The notes: generated from the sequence alone by a model not told the origin. Numbered from the stretch's first letter, positions 1-8,009 are shown. The stretch: 64,000 nt of DNA from Novosphingobium sp. (GCA_017745295.1 JAGHZR010000006.1:220034-284033); one strand, 5' to 3'. Numbers and translations: made by a program.

Positions 1-1032
1 CGCTATGAGCATAATCAGGGATTTGGCGACCTGGCGACCCCCAAGCTGGGGCTGATCTATGCGCCGATCGAGGACGTGACGCTCAGTGCGACATGGGGAC
101 GTTCGTTCAAGGCGCCGACGCTCTACCAGACCGGACAGCCGCTGCAGGGGTTCCTGGTGCCGGGCTCGCTGTTCACGCCGAGCGGGCCTGACGGCGCGCC
201 CGCCATCATTCTGAGCGGGGGGCGCCCTGATCTCAGACCCGAAAAGGCGAAAACCTGGACGGCGACACTGGCGGTGACGCCCCGGGCGGTCCCGGGCCTC
301 AAGGCACAGGTCAGCGTGTTCGACATCCGCTACCGCGACCGGGTCGTGACCCCGATTGCCAACCTCCTCAGCGCATTTTCCGCCCAGTACGCAAGTCTGG
401 CAGAACTCTACCCCAGCCAGGCAGTGATAGCCGAACTCATCGCCCGCCTTCCCGACGGTCTCATCAACCAGACCGGCGCGCCTTATGATCCGGCCTCGGT
501 GACGGCGATCGTCGATGACAGTCTGCGCAATGCGGCGCGCCAGCGCGTTCGCGGCATCGATCTCTCCCTCGCCTACACAACTGACATCAGCAGCAGGGAC
601 AAACTCGAATTCGAAGGGTCAGCCAGCTATCTGGAAAGCCGACAGGACCTCGGCGAGGGTGCTGCGAAAATCGAGCGAGCCGGGCGAATTTTCAACCCTC
701 CGCACTGGCGCGCCAGAGGATCCCTGGCCTGGACACGGGACAATTTCCGGATTGGCGGAGTCGCCAGCTACATCGGCGGCACGACTGATGATCGGCGACC
801 GGTCTTCCGCAAGGTCGGAAGTTTCACGACGCTGGATGTAACCGCCCACATCACTTCGAAGGATGAGCGCGGCGCCTTCGCCAACATTGAGTTCACGTTG
901 GCCGCGCTCAATGTTCTCAACGAAAAACCTGATCTGATCCTCGTCAGCAGTGCAGCGGCGTACCCCTACGATTCCACCAACTACTCGGCGGTGGGCAGGA
1001 CGGTCAGCCTTACGATCAGCAAGCGCTGGTAA
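1..1032 (+). CDS. TonB-dependent receptor, C-terminal part (5' end outside window)
   Basis: This is the C-terminal part of an outer-membrane TonB-dependent receptor; the frame is open from base 1, so the gene starts to the left. The visible 343 residues look like alternating beta-strands and loops, with the phrase WGRSFKAPTLYQ that is typical of the receptor barrel, and the protein ends in VSLTISKRW, an aromatic terminal residue as expected for a barrel recognised by BAM. A GTG inside the frame (76) is not the true start. Only 6 nt separate its stop from the lasso isopeptidase gene. Family knowledge: isopeptidase-type lasso loci in sphingomonads and Caulobacter carry a dedicated receptor that is thought to import the folded peptide, so I infer that role here. 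Substrate identity is not shown by the sequence. Confidence 0.9.
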   Translation, partial: RYEHNQGFGDLATPKLGLIYAPIEDVTLSATWGRSFKAPTLYQTGQPLQGFLVPGSLFTPSGPDGAPAIILSGGRPDLRPEKAKTWTATLAVTPRAVPGLKAQVSVFDIRYRDRVVTPIANLLSAFSAQYASLAELYPSQAVIAELIARLPDGLINQTGAPYDPASVTAIVDDSLRNAARQRVRGIDLSLAYTTDISSRDKLEFEGSASYLESRQDLGEGAAKIERAGRIFNPPHWRARGSLAWTRDNFRIGGVASYIGGTTDDRRPVFRKVGSFTTLDVTAHITSKDERGAFANIEFTLAALNVLNEKPDLILVSSAAAYPYDSTNYSAVGRTVSLTISKRW

Positions 1033-1038
1033 GGTCCC

Positions 1039-3207
1039 ATGGTCATGCGAGTGCGATGCGCTGCTCTGGCGGCGGCGGCTTCCGCTATCCTTCTTCAACC
1101 CAGCGCGAAAGCTGCGGCGGTCCTCCCGGACTGTTCCGACGTCGTGCAGGGCAAGCCCGTTTCAAGCGGCCCCGTCACCGCCCGCGATCTCGTGACTCTC
1201 GCCGACTTAGGGCCCGACGCCCCTGATCCCGGCGAAGGACACATCTTCTCGATTTCGCCAGACGGACGTTGGATCGCGCTTCAGGTCCAAAAGGCCGATC
1301 CGGACGCCAATGGCTTTTGCCAGGCGCTGGTGGTTCTGCCGGCGGATGGATCGGGTCCGGTTCGCATCCTCGACAGGGGCGGAGAGCTCATTCTTTCCAG
1401 AAGCGATATGCTGGGCCGAGCGGGCGTGGCGACGGGCCTCGTCCGGACTATCGAACCGGTCTGGTCGCCGGACGGCCGGCGCCTTGCCTATCTAAAGCAA
1501 ACCCATGGGGCCATACAGGTCTGGGTCGCCGAGGCCGATGGCAGTAGAAGCCGCGCGGCAACGAGCGGCGCGGTTGAGGTGGATCGTTTCGCTTTCGATG
1601 CCGATGGGCGCACCCTGGTCGTTGCGCTTCGCCCCAACCTCACTGCAGAGCGGGAGGCCATCAAGCGTGAAGAGCGGTCAGGCTTCCGGTTTGATGCCCG
1701 GATTTCGCCCGGAGCAGGCGCCGTCCCGTTTCCCCGCCCGAGCAACCGGCACGCCTACTTCACCGTCGGTGAGGACAGGCGCATGATCCCCGCGACGCCG
1801 GGGCAGATCGCTCGGCTTGGCAGCAATGAAGCGATTCAATCCTTGTTATCGCAGCACGGCAGCAGAATCGCGCTGGCACCGACGAGCGGATCCCCCCTGC
1901 AACCGATCGTGCGGCTGCAAGTGCAGGATGACAAAGGCCGCATTTGGCCCTGCGCTGATATCGCCTGCACCGGACCCGGTCTTGTCGCCTGGTGGATGCC
2001 GGGCGGCCGCCATGTCCGCTTCCTGCGCCGCGAAGACCCGGCAAAAAGCGTAACCGCTGTCTACGCGTGGCGGCCCGGCGCGAGACACGCGCGGCGCTTG
2101 ATGGCGACGACTGCGCTGCTCACGGATTGCCAACCGCACGGAAACGAGCTGTACTGCCTCGAAGAGAGATCACTCGATCCCCGGCGGCTGGTCCACTTCG
2201 ATCCTTCGAACCAGCGCAAATCGGTGCTTTTCGATCCCAATGCCTCGTTCGCCGCCTTGCGAAAGAGCCGGGTGAAACGGCTCTTTGCCCGCAACAGCTT
2301 CGGCATCGAGACATTCGGAGATCTGGTCTATCCGCTGGGGTATCGCGTAGGCAAAACCTATCCACTCATCGTGGTCCAATACACCTCTCGCGGCTTTCTT
2401 CGCGGCGGAACCGGCGACGAGTTTCCGATCCAGGCCTTTGCCGCGCGAGACTACTTCGTGCTCAGCCTGCAGCGACCCGATGCCCTTGCTCTGACCAGCA
2501 ATGCCAGGACGAGCGAGGAAGCCGAGACGCAGCTCCTGAACGGTTTTCGCGATCGCCGCAGTGTCCTTTCCTCCGTCGAAAACCTGCTCAGACCGCTGAT
2601 CGTGCAAGGTCTCGTCGATCCGGCACGCATCGGCATCACGGGTCTCAGCGATGGCTCTTCCACGGTGCAGTTTGCAGCCGTCAACAGCACGCTGTTTGCC
2701 GCCGGCTCGGCAAGCGGCTGCTGCTGGGAGCGCAGCCAGGATTTCCTGCTAAGCGAGGGCATCGCCGATCATTTCGCGCGCAGCGGTTGGCCGCGCCTTC
2801 TCGATAAGCGAAAGGATTTCTGGAAGAGGATTTCTCTCGCGCAGAATGCGCGGGACATTCGCTTCCCCCTGCTCCTGCAGATGGCCGATACGGAATACCT
2901 CGGCGCTCTGGAAAGCTTCACGGCGCTGCGCGAAGCCGGCCACCCGGTGGACCTGTATGTCTTCCGCGATGAACACCACATCAAGTGGCAACCGGCGCAC
3001 AAGCTGGCTGTCTATGAGCGAAACCTGGCGTGGTTCGATTTCTGGCTCAAGGACGTGGCTCCGCCCGGCGGCACCGAGCGAGAGACCTGGATCCGCATGA
3101 AGCGAGACTGGCAATCGAAACCTCGAAGCGCTGCGCGCACGGAGCTGCCTTCCAGCCCGATCAACCCGCATGGGACCGATGCTCACCCTTCCCGACCCCT
3201 GCTCTAG
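1039..3207 (+). CDS. Lasso peptide isopeptidase (AtxE2-like, S9 prolyl oligopeptidase fold)
   Basis: A 722-residue exported serine hydrolase predicted to cleave the isopeptide bond of a lasso peptide in the periplasm, linearising it. The N-terminus MVMRVRCAALAAAASAILL is a signal peptide. A propeller-like region carries SPDGRWIA and SPDGRRLAY motifs, followed by an alpha/beta hydrolase domain with nucleophile GLSDG (Ser537), a likely acid Asp617 (ADTEYLG) and His646/647 (DEHHIKW). The serine is followed by a conspicuous Cys-Cys pair (SGCCW). The start lies 6 nt after the receptor stop with AAGG upstream. The context (receptor before, lasso biosynthesis genes converging) makes isopeptidase much more likely than a dipeptidyl peptidase. 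Odd feature: its last 47 bp overlap the 3' end of the cyclase gene on the other strand. Confidence 0.9.
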   Translation: MVMRVRCAALAAAASAILLQPSAKAAAVLPDCSDVVQGKPVSSGPVTARDLVTLADLGPDAPDPGEGHIFSISPDGRWIALQVQKADPDANGFCQALVVLPADGSGPVRILDRGGELILSRSDMLGRAGVATGLVRTIEPVWSPDGRRLAYLKQTHGAIQVWVAEADGSRSRAATSGAVEVDRFAFDADGRTLVVALRPNLTAEREAIKREERSGFRFDARISPGAGAVPFPRPSNRHAYFTVGEDRRMIPATPGQIARLGSNEAIQSLLSQHGSRIALAPTSGSPLQPIVRLQVQDDKGRIWPCADIACTGPGLVAWWMPGGRHVRFLRREDPAKSVTAVYAWRPGARHARRLMATTALLTDCQPHGNELYCLEERSLDPRRLVHFDPSNQRKSVLFDPNASFAALRKSRVKRLFARNSFGIETFGDLVYPLGYRVGKTYPLIVVQYTSRGFLRGGTGDEFPIQAFAARDYFVLSLQRPDALALTSNARTSEEAETQLLNGFRDRRSVLSSVENLLRPLIVQGLVDPARIGITGLSDGSSTVQFAAVNSTLFAAGSASGCCWERSQDFLLSEGIADHFARSGWPRLLDKRKDFWKRISLAQNARDIRFPLLLQMADTEYLGALESFTALREAGHPVDLYVFRDEHHIKWQPAHKLAVYERNLAWFDFWLKDVAPPGGTERETWIRMKRDWQSKPRSAARTELPSSPINPHGTDAHPSRPLL

Positions 3208-5002
3208 CCTTCGGCGCCGCTGCGCTCCCGCAGTCCCGGCCAGTTACAGTGCCTTTCCGTGCTGATCGAAACCTCCAGTGCTCGATCCAACCCTCGATAT
3301 CGAGGAAAAACAGCAGCGGCACGAACGAAGGGCCACGATCGGCAGCACCGGGCCGCAAGGCGTGCTCGACACCAGCAAGATCGATGATGCCCCGCTCAGC
3401 CAGGCGTCCGCCGAGGAGCCGATCGCGTATCTGCGGAAGGTTGGCTTCCAGGAGCGTGGAGGCAAAGCCATCCGGACCGCCCTTGACCCGCCGATCGGCC
3501 ACCACTGGCGGTAGCCGGTCGCGGTAGGCGCGGCGCGCCACCGCACGGTCCCGCCCGCCTGAGGAACAAAGCCAGGTCGGGATAGCCAGGCATTCCTCAA
3601 GGATGGGCTGGGAGAGTAGCGGGTTGACGACAAGAGGGCCGGTTACCGGATCGAACCCTTCGACATGGTTCTGGATGCGCAGGATCATCGCGATATGCGC
3701 AGCCTTTCCCGGAAGCGCGCCCTGCGGTGCATCGAGCCAGGGGTGCTCCGGCAATGCCTCTGCACATGCCCGGATGGTCGCCTCCGAAAGGAACCGCAGA
3801 TCCGGACGCCACTCGTAGCGCGAAGGGCCGCGTGCAATCTTCCGCGCCTGGCGGATCGCCGCTGCAAAGCTGCAGCCGGTAAGCGCGCAGATGTCGCGCA
3901 GCGCCACCCAGGCCTCGCCCATCGAGGCTCCCGATCGTCGCAGGTCGATCAGTCCCCGTGTCGACTGGCTGAGGAAGAAGACATTGTCGCCGCCGTTGCC
4001 GGTGAAGAATGCCTCCGCGCCGCATCCCTGCATCGCGCGGCTCACCGCCGCGTTGTACGCCTGGGATTGCGTGCGCCCCGAGGGAAACGCCAGGTGGGAG
4101 ACGCAGGATTTGACCGGGTCTATGTCTTCGAGGGCATAGTACTCCTCACGTAGCGGCACGCCGAGATGCTCGCAAAGCGCGCTCGCATACCGTCGTTCGT
4201 CGCCGACCGGATCTGGCGCTACCAGCGTCAGCCCCGTGATCGCTTGCTCTCGCCCGGCAAGGCAGGCTGTGACGATCGAGGAATCGAGACCGCCGGACAC
4301 GCCGACCACAATCGAGGAAAAGCAGTTTGCCCAGGCCTGGACACAGTTCCCGACCGTTCGGGACAGAGCGACCGCAGCGTCGTCCAGGCTGCCGGGGACG
4401 GAGGCCGGCTCCACAAAATCCCACGGATTCCACAGCGGCTGGCAGCGGATATCACCTGCCGTCACGATCAGGGCGGAGCCTGGAGAAACACGCCGAGCTC
4501 CGGCAAGCGGCGCGTTGGGCAGCGGCAGGTCCGCGAGATAGATGTGCCGCGCCAGCGCCTCGTAATCGATCTCACCGGAAATCGCTCCGGCGTCTTGCAG
4601 CAGCGCCGCATCGGAAGCGACGAAGACGAGGCCGTCTGCCTCGGCGTAGTGCGCTGGCGTCGCTCCGGAAGGATCTCGTAAAACCATGACGGCATCAGCC
4701 GATAGGAGCGCCGCGACGTAGCTGCCCCAGTAGCGCTGGAGAAGCTGCTTGGCCGGCTGCATTCCGAGCTCGAGTTCCTCGTCATGGCCTATCGGCCGGG
4801 CGCTGCCGAAGCGGTGGAACAGGGTTCCGCTGACAAGTCCGCACCCCGCACCATACAGCGCTTCGCTGCGATCGGTCAGTACGACGAGCCGATCCTGTGC
4901 GGCGCGGTAGGGAAGCCCGGTCAGACGGGCGATCTTCTCGATGTGCGCGTCGCTGGGGCATTCGCCCCGCGGCACCAGGATGAGATAGCGATGCCCTGTC
5001 AT
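3161..5002 (-). CDS. Lasso peptide macrolactam cyclase (asparagine synthetase-like C protein)
   Basis: A 613-residue homologue of asparagine synthetase B that should adenylate the side-chain carboxylate of core Asp8 and close the macrolactam ring onto Gly1. The ATP-pyrophosphatase P-loop is clear: SGGLDSS at residues 236-242, followed by the expected alpha/beta fold (DERRYASALCEHLGVP). The N-terminal glutamine-amidotransferase-like domain has no Cys2 (the protein begins MTGHRYLI), so ammonia production is not expected, as in other lasso cyclases. Its ATG overlaps the TGA of the B gene by 4 nt, implying translational coupling. The 3' end overlaps the convergent isopeptidase gene by 47 bp. Clustering with precursor and B protein fixes the function better than sequence alone. 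Confidence 0.93.
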   Translation of the reverse strand: MTGHRYLILVPRGECPSDAHIEKIARLTGLPYRAAQDRLVVLTDRSEALYGAGCGLVSGTLFHRFGSARPIGHDEELELGMQPAKQLLQRYWGSYVAALLSADAVMVLRDPSGATPAHYAEADGLVFVASDAALLQDAGAISGEIDYEALARHIYLADLPLPNAPLAGARRVSPGSALIVTAGDIRCQPLWNPWDFVEPASVPGSLDDAAVALSRTVGNCVQAWANCFSSIVVGVSGGLDSSIVTACLAGREQAITGLTLVAPDPVGDERRYASALCEHLGVPLREEYYALEDIDPVKSCVSHLAFPSGRTQSQAYNAAVSRAMQGCGAEAFFTGNGGDNVFFLSQSTRGLIDLRRSGASMGEAWVALRDICALTGCSFAAAIRQARKIARGPSRYEWRPDLRFLSEATIRACAEALPEHPWLDAPQGALPGKAAHIAMILRIQNHVEGFDPVTGPLVVNPLLSQPILEECLAIPTWLCSSGGRDRAVARRAYRDRLPPVVADRRVKGGPDGFASTLLEANLPQIRDRLLGGRLAERGIIDLAGVEHALRPGAADRGPSFVPLLFFLDIEGWIEHWRFRSARKGTVTGRDCGSAAAPKARAGVGKGEHRSHAG

Positions 5003-5664
5003 CGGACGAGTATCGGCGTAAACAGGCGGGCGTGATCGATGTTGTCATTGAGCACCGTTCCTGCGGATTGGACCCAGCAATGGGCGGCAAAAGGATGGCT
5101 TCTGACCCCAATCACGAACTTTGGCCGGTGCCCGTTCGCGTAGGCATGGAGGAGAAGCGCCAGTGAGCGGGGCAGGCAGCGATCCGCATGTCCGAGGAAA
5201 AGCCCGGCCCTTTCATGAAAGGCGGCAAGGTCTTCAAGGGTGTGGGCGGATCGGCGGAGCCCTCGATCATCGCGGCGCCTGCATCTCGAAACCTCAGAGA
5301 GAATCTGGGCAAAGGTCATTCGCGCCGTCATCCTTCTTGCCGCGATTTGCCGGGCGGCCGACATCGCCGTTCCGCGCCATCCTACCGCATCGCCTGCTGC
5401 GCTGAACGCTGCCTGGAGCGGATCGACAGTCGCGGCCGGAGCAAAAGTCCGGTCTTCTCCGGCAGGAACGATCAAGGCGCCAGCAACCAGCGCGCCAACG
5501 TCGAGAAGTCCGTCTTCGTCGAATCCTCCGGCGGCAGCGAGGCGCGCCAGAGTGGCGGCGGACTGCCCGGCTGCTGCGAAATAGCGGCCGCTCTCGATGT
5601 CGAGGAACAGGGCCCGGCCATCGAGGAGGCAGAAATGCAAGCCGGGACGCAGGCGGTAATACAT
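4999..5664 (-). CDS. Lasso peptide B protein: RRE fused to transglutaminase-like leader peptidase
   Basis: A 221-residue two-domain maturation enzyme. Residues about 1-75 resemble a PqqD-like RiPP recognition element (FCLLDGRALFLDIESGRYFA) that binds the leader peptide. Residues about 130-221 are a transglutaminase-like cysteine protease with a visible triad: Cys163 (DRCLPRSLAL), His195 (PFAAHCWV) and Asp207 (VLNDN). It should remove the 22-residue leader after the TK dipeptide before cyclisation. Gram-positive clusters split these domains; the fused form is the proteobacterial arrangement. An AGGGGAA ribosome site sits about 7 nt before the ATG. It lies between the precursor, from which it is separated by a hairpin, and the cyclase, which it overlaps by 4 nt. 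Confidence 0.93.
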   Translation of the reverse strand: MYYRLRPGLHFCLLDGRALFLDIESGRYFAAAGQSAATLARLAAAGGFDEDGLLDVGALVAGALIVPAGEDRTFAPAATVDPLQAAFSAAGDAVGWRGTAMSAARQIAARRMTARMTFAQILSEVSRCRRRDDRGLRRSAHTLEDLAAFHERAGLFLGHADRCLPRSLALLLHAYANGHRPKFVIGVRSHPFAAHCWVQSAGTVLNDNIDHARLFTPILVR

Positions 5665-5689
5665 GGCATTCCCCTCGATCTTACCGAGC

Positions 5690-5719
5690 GTGCACTCCCC
5701 TCACGCGAGGGAAGTGCAC
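5690..5719 (-). promoter_or_regulatory. Hairpin between lasso precursor and B gene
   Basis: Inverted repeat with 13-bp arms (5690-5702 and 5707-5719, one mismatch) and a 4-nt loop ACGC, in the transcript just after the precursor stop (5731) and 26 nt before the B start. No T-run follows. It may protect or partially terminate the precursor mRNA so that more precursor than enzyme is made; such hairpins are common after RiPP precursors. The role is inferred. Confidence 0.6.
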
Positions 5720-5730
5720 TCGTGACGCCA

Positions 5731-5865
5731 TCAGTCGTCGGAAAGGCCGACCGGCTGCTGCTGCGGGCCGTTCGTATCGTTCAGGAGGACGGATCCGCCC
5801 TTGGTTTCCTCGACGATCGCGCCGAGATCGGCCAGTTCTTCAGCGGGCTGTTCATTGCGGTTCAT
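5731..5865 (-). CDS. Lasso peptide precursor (44 aa: 22-aa leader, 22-aa core)
   Basis: The start is the ATG at 5865, with GAGAGG about 7 nt upstream; a longer frame to 5931 has no ribosome site and is not needed. The leader MNRNEQPAEELADLGAIV... ends ...EETK, which puts the conserved Thr at the -2 position before cleavage. The core (5734-5799) begins GGSVLLND and ends VGLSDD. Gly1 can be joined to Asp8 to make an eight-residue ring, followed by a 14-residue loop/tail that contains QQQ and two prolines. Ring size and the Gly1 start fit the proteobacterial lasso family; the C-terminal acidic pair resembles astexin-type cores. Asp8 is the only acidic residue in positions 7-9. The product, its threading and any activity are unproven. 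Confidence 0.92.
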   Translation of the reverse strand: MNRNEQPAEELADLGAIVEETKGGSVLLNDTNGPQQQPVGLSDD

Positions 5866-5885
5866 GGTAGTTTCCTCTCGTATTG

Positions 5886-5901
5886 GCCGCAGGATTGCGG
5901 C
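5886..5901 (-). promoter_or_regulatory. Small hairpin in precursor 5' leader
   Basis: GCCGCA and TGCGGC (6-bp arms, 4-nt loop) lie 21 nt before the precursor ATG, next to the ribosome site. It could affect mRNA stability or translation. No known regulatory RNA family is recognised. Confidence 0.3.
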
Positions 5902-5942
5902 AGCCCCTACAGTACCTCTCAAGTCGACCACGAAGACGCAGA

Positions 5943-5969
5943 TATTCTACGCCAGATTGACGTAGAATA
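5943..5969. promoter_or_regulatory. Palindrome upstream of the lasso precursor, candidate operator
   Basis: Perfect 9-bp inverted repeat TATTCTACG / CGTAGAATA with a 9-nt spacer, centred about 91 bp upstream of the precursor ATG and downstream of the GntR gene. Its right arm on the transcribed strand contains TAGAAT, a possible -10 hexamer. The symmetry suits a dimeric regulator; the adjacent GntR or XRE proteins are the obvious candidates. Binding is inferred. Confidence 0.5.
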
Positions 5970-6074
5970 CTGGGAGACCTCTTCCGATCTGCTGGAAACC
6001 GCGACGCCGCCCCCGTTCCTCCGCTTTTCTCGCGAGCCGCGCCGGGACCGAAAATCACGCCCCGCGCGGGTAAG

Positions 6075-6680
6075 TCAGGCGCTGCAAGCGGTAATTCGCC
6101 GCGTATGATAGGCAGCAATACGCCTGCGCAGCGCTTTCTGGACGTCCGAGACGGCCGGATTGAAGAGCCCTTGCAGCTCGCGAGTCGCATCGGCGAGGCT
6201 CATCGGGTCCATGATCCGCAAGTAGTGCGTCTGCGCGTTGATCGCGGCGATGGTCTCAACTGCGCGGTTGTTGCCCGTCGCGCCTGCCAGGCGCTCGAAG
6301 AGCAGACCGGTAAGCTGTGCCACCTCGACTTTATCCGCCGGCTGCGGATCCGTTGGAAACCCGCCAAGAATCCGGCTTATGGCGTCTGTCTTCAGGACCT
6401 GGACAAGTCCGGTGAGCAAGTGTGCGCTCCAGGCATAGAGCTGGACCTGCTCGCGGGCGCTGTAGAGGGTGACCATGAAGCCCCCCTCGACGTGCCGATC
6501 CAGCAGTCCCTCTCCCATCAGGCGGCAGGCAGCCTCACGTACCGGGGTCTTGCTGGTCTTGAAGCGATCGGAGAGCATCTGAAGGTCCAGTTTCTCGCCG
6601 GGCGGCATTACACCGGCGAGGTAGTCAGCCTTGAGCAAGGCGTAGATGCGTTCCTGAAGCTGGGGATCAAGCGCTGCCAT
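6075..6680 (-). CDS. GntR-family transcriptional regulator
   Basis: A 201-residue regulator. The N-terminal winged helix-turn-helix is clear (PGEKLDLQMLSDRFKTSKTPVREAACRL is spread over residues about 25-55), followed by a helical effector domain of about 110 residues resembling a short FCD domain. I chose ATG 6680 because it overlaps the stop of the XRE gene as TAATG, indicating translational coupling; an upstream ATG at 6731 would lie deep inside that gene. It lies upstream of and co-directional with the lasso precursor, separated by about 210 bp that contain the 5943-5969 palindrome. Role as the locus-specific regulator is inferred from position; the ligand is unknown. Confidence 0.85.
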   Translation of the reverse strand: MAALDPQLQERIYALLKADYLAGVMPPGEKLDLQMLSDRFKTSKTPVREAACRLMGEGLLDRHVEGGFMVTLYSAREQVQLYAWSAHLLTGLVQVLKTDAISRILGGFPTDPQPADKVEVAQLTGLLFERLAGATGNNRAVETIAAINAQTHYLRIMDPMSLADATRELQGLFNPAVSDVQKALRRRIAAYHTRRITACSA

Positions 6681-7111
6681 TACCCGGCTACCTTCCTTTG
6701 AAGATGTGTCTGGAGTTCCACCGGGCGCCATGCCGGGGTCAAGGCACGCGTGAGATGCTCAAGATGCTTATGCGCAATGACTTCGATGCAAATACGCTCG
6801 AGGTCGCTGAGATCGCCGGTCGCGAGTTGCCGGGGAAAGGACATCTGCTGCCCGGCAAAGAGGAGCGGAAACAGGATGTGACCCGTCGAAAGCCCAAGCC
6901 TGAAGGTGCAAAGCAGATGGTCATCTAGCCGCGCCCGCGGGTTTCCTCCCTCAATTTCACGTAACCACCGAACGCCCATGCCAAGATCGCGGGCAAGATC
7001 AGCTTGCGTTATGCGCTTTCGCTTCCGTGCCTCTTCGATCTGCCGTCCCGACTGCACCTTGACGTAATCGAGCGGACTCTCGGCAACGGCAGCCGCGTTC
7101 AGTTGCGACAT
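6680..7111 (-). CDS. XRE-family helix-turn-helix regulator
   Basis: A 143-residue protein with an N-terminal Cro/CI-type HTH at about residues 24-75 (EEARKRKRITQADLARDLGM, then VRWLREIEGGNPRAR). The C-terminal 65 residues have no recognised domain. The ATG at 7111 is preceded by AAAGGAG at a good distance, so I prefer it to the upstream in-frame ATG at 7159. It is translationally coupled to the GntR gene. A strong -35 (TTGACA on the minus strand) and a perfect palindrome sit upstream, so autoregulation is plausible. Probably part of lasso-locus control, judging by position only. Confidence 0.85.
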   Translation of the reverse strand: MSQLNAAAVAESPLDYVKVQSGRQIEEARKRKRITQADLARDLGMGVRWLREIEGGNPRARLDDHLLCTFRLGLSTGHILFPLLFAGQQMSFPRQLATGDLSDLERICIEVIAHKHLEHLTRALTPAWRPVELQTHLQRKVAG

Positions 7112-7165
7112 ATCCGTGTCTCCTTTACGGGGAGAAACTGCCCGCCAAGGCCAATTCATCGCGGT

Positions 7166-7195
7166 TAGCTAGGGTGTGCATACCACCACTGTCAA
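7166..7195 (-). promoter_or_regulatory. Predicted sigma70-type promoter of the XRE-GntR pair
   Basis: On the minus strand TTGACA (7190-7195) and TAGCTA (7166-7171) are separated by 18 bp, about 55 bp upstream of the XRE ATG. The -35 matches consensus perfectly and the -10 moderately. Confidence 0.5.
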
Positions 7196-7203
7196 ATAGA
7201 ACC

Positions 7204-7220
7204 TCAGACAACTTGTCTGA
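7204..7220. promoter_or_regulatory. Perfect 17-bp palindrome next to the XRE promoter, candidate operator
   Basis: TCAGACAA-C-TTGTCTGA, with 8-bp perfect arms around a single central base, ending 9 bp upstream of the predicted -35. Its size and symmetry suit an XRE dimer. Its position upstream of the -35 would fit activation or autoregulation. Inferred. Confidence 0.5.
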
Positions 7221-7269
7221 ACTACAGAAACCGGGTCAGTAGAGTGATCCGGTCACCGCCTTTAGCATC

Positions 7270-7677
7270 TCACGATGAGGTGATCACGCGGTCGTATGCA
7301 GCCAGAACATCGCCGCGCTGCCCGCTAACGAGCTGGGTCAGCGCGGCTAAATAGATAGCGCCCAATGTCGGTGCTGGAGAGCCGCCGCTGCTCCGGCAAT
7401 AGTGCTCGATAATGCCAGCAGCCATAGTACCCAAACGGTGCGGCGCACCGAGATGATGTTCCTCGGAACCGGCGAGCCCATCGTCCATGACGGATCTCAG
7501 GCCGTCCGTTACCTGTTCGAGCGGACAGGCGGCGAGGTGCTCGACGGCCACATGCAAAGTCGTTCCCCAGGCTATAAGCGCACGGGTCTGCTGTATCAGC
7601 CGGCAATGCGAAGCGATCAGCACTTCGAGACCTGCCGGTGACAGCCTGAGTTTGAACGTTCGTGTTGCTCGGGCCAT
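7270..7677 (-). CDS. Hypothetical protein
   Basis: An unrecognised 135-residue protein. Start ATG 7677 (MARATRTFKLRLSPAG...) has CAGGGG about 8 nt upstream; a longer form to 7737 is less likely. The sequence is mixed and soluble-looking, with helical stretches (GLEVLIASHCRLIQQTRALIAWG) and no signal peptide or membrane segment. It is co-directional with the XRE/GntR pair but separated from them by 158 bp containing their promoter, so it is probably a separate unit. No function can be proposed. Confidence 0.55.
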   Translation of the reverse strand: MARATRTFKLRLSPAGLEVLIASHCRLIQQTRALIAWGTTLHVAVEHLAACPLEQVTDGLRSVMDDGLAGSEEHHLGAPHRLGTMAAGIIEHYCRSSGGSPAPTLGAIYLAALTQLVSGQRGDVLAAYDRVITSS

Positions 7678-8009
7678 GACCACCCCTGGATGAGGATTTC
7701 CTTGCCTCTTCACAGCTTCTCGCCGGTAAAAACACATGGTCGCAGGGCAGAACCGGCACTGAAATGCCGTTTCTGTCGAAATCCGTCACAGCGCCGCCGG
7801 TTTCAGACCTATTTGAGATAGAAACGGTCTCGCTCGGCTTTGTTTCACTGCTCCGGCACCTTGGTGCCCTGCGCCTTGCGCACCCGTCAGCGCCGTGGTG
7901 CTATGCCTTCACGGACATCGCAAAAGCCCCCGCGCCGCGGGAAGCGAGCCCTGGATCATCGATCATCATCCATTCCGCACGAAATCAGCGCTGCGAGGAG
8001 ATAGGCCTG
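7678..8009. other. Intergenic region before the conjugation operon
   Basis: About 330 bp between a leftward unknown gene and the rightward tra operon; it should hold the tra promoter. The frame used by the 8010 gene is open back to 7764 but has no ribosome site there. No clear promoter hexamers, repeat or RNA gene is seen. Confidence 0.4.

Noticed and set aside
619..1098. Leftward 159-residue open frame opposite the TonB receptor
   Set aside because: It is antisense to a clear receptor gene, has no ribosome site and no recognisable motif; GC-rich DNA gives many such shadow frames.
5866..5931. Longer lasso precursor starting at 5931
   Set aside because: The extension runs through promoter-like and hairpin sequence; ATG 5865 has a good ribosome site and yields a typical leader length.
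7764..8009. 5' extension of the small gene at 8010 back to 7764
   Set aside because: No ribosome site at the upstream start, while ATG 8010 has one and gives a hydrophobic N-terminus.
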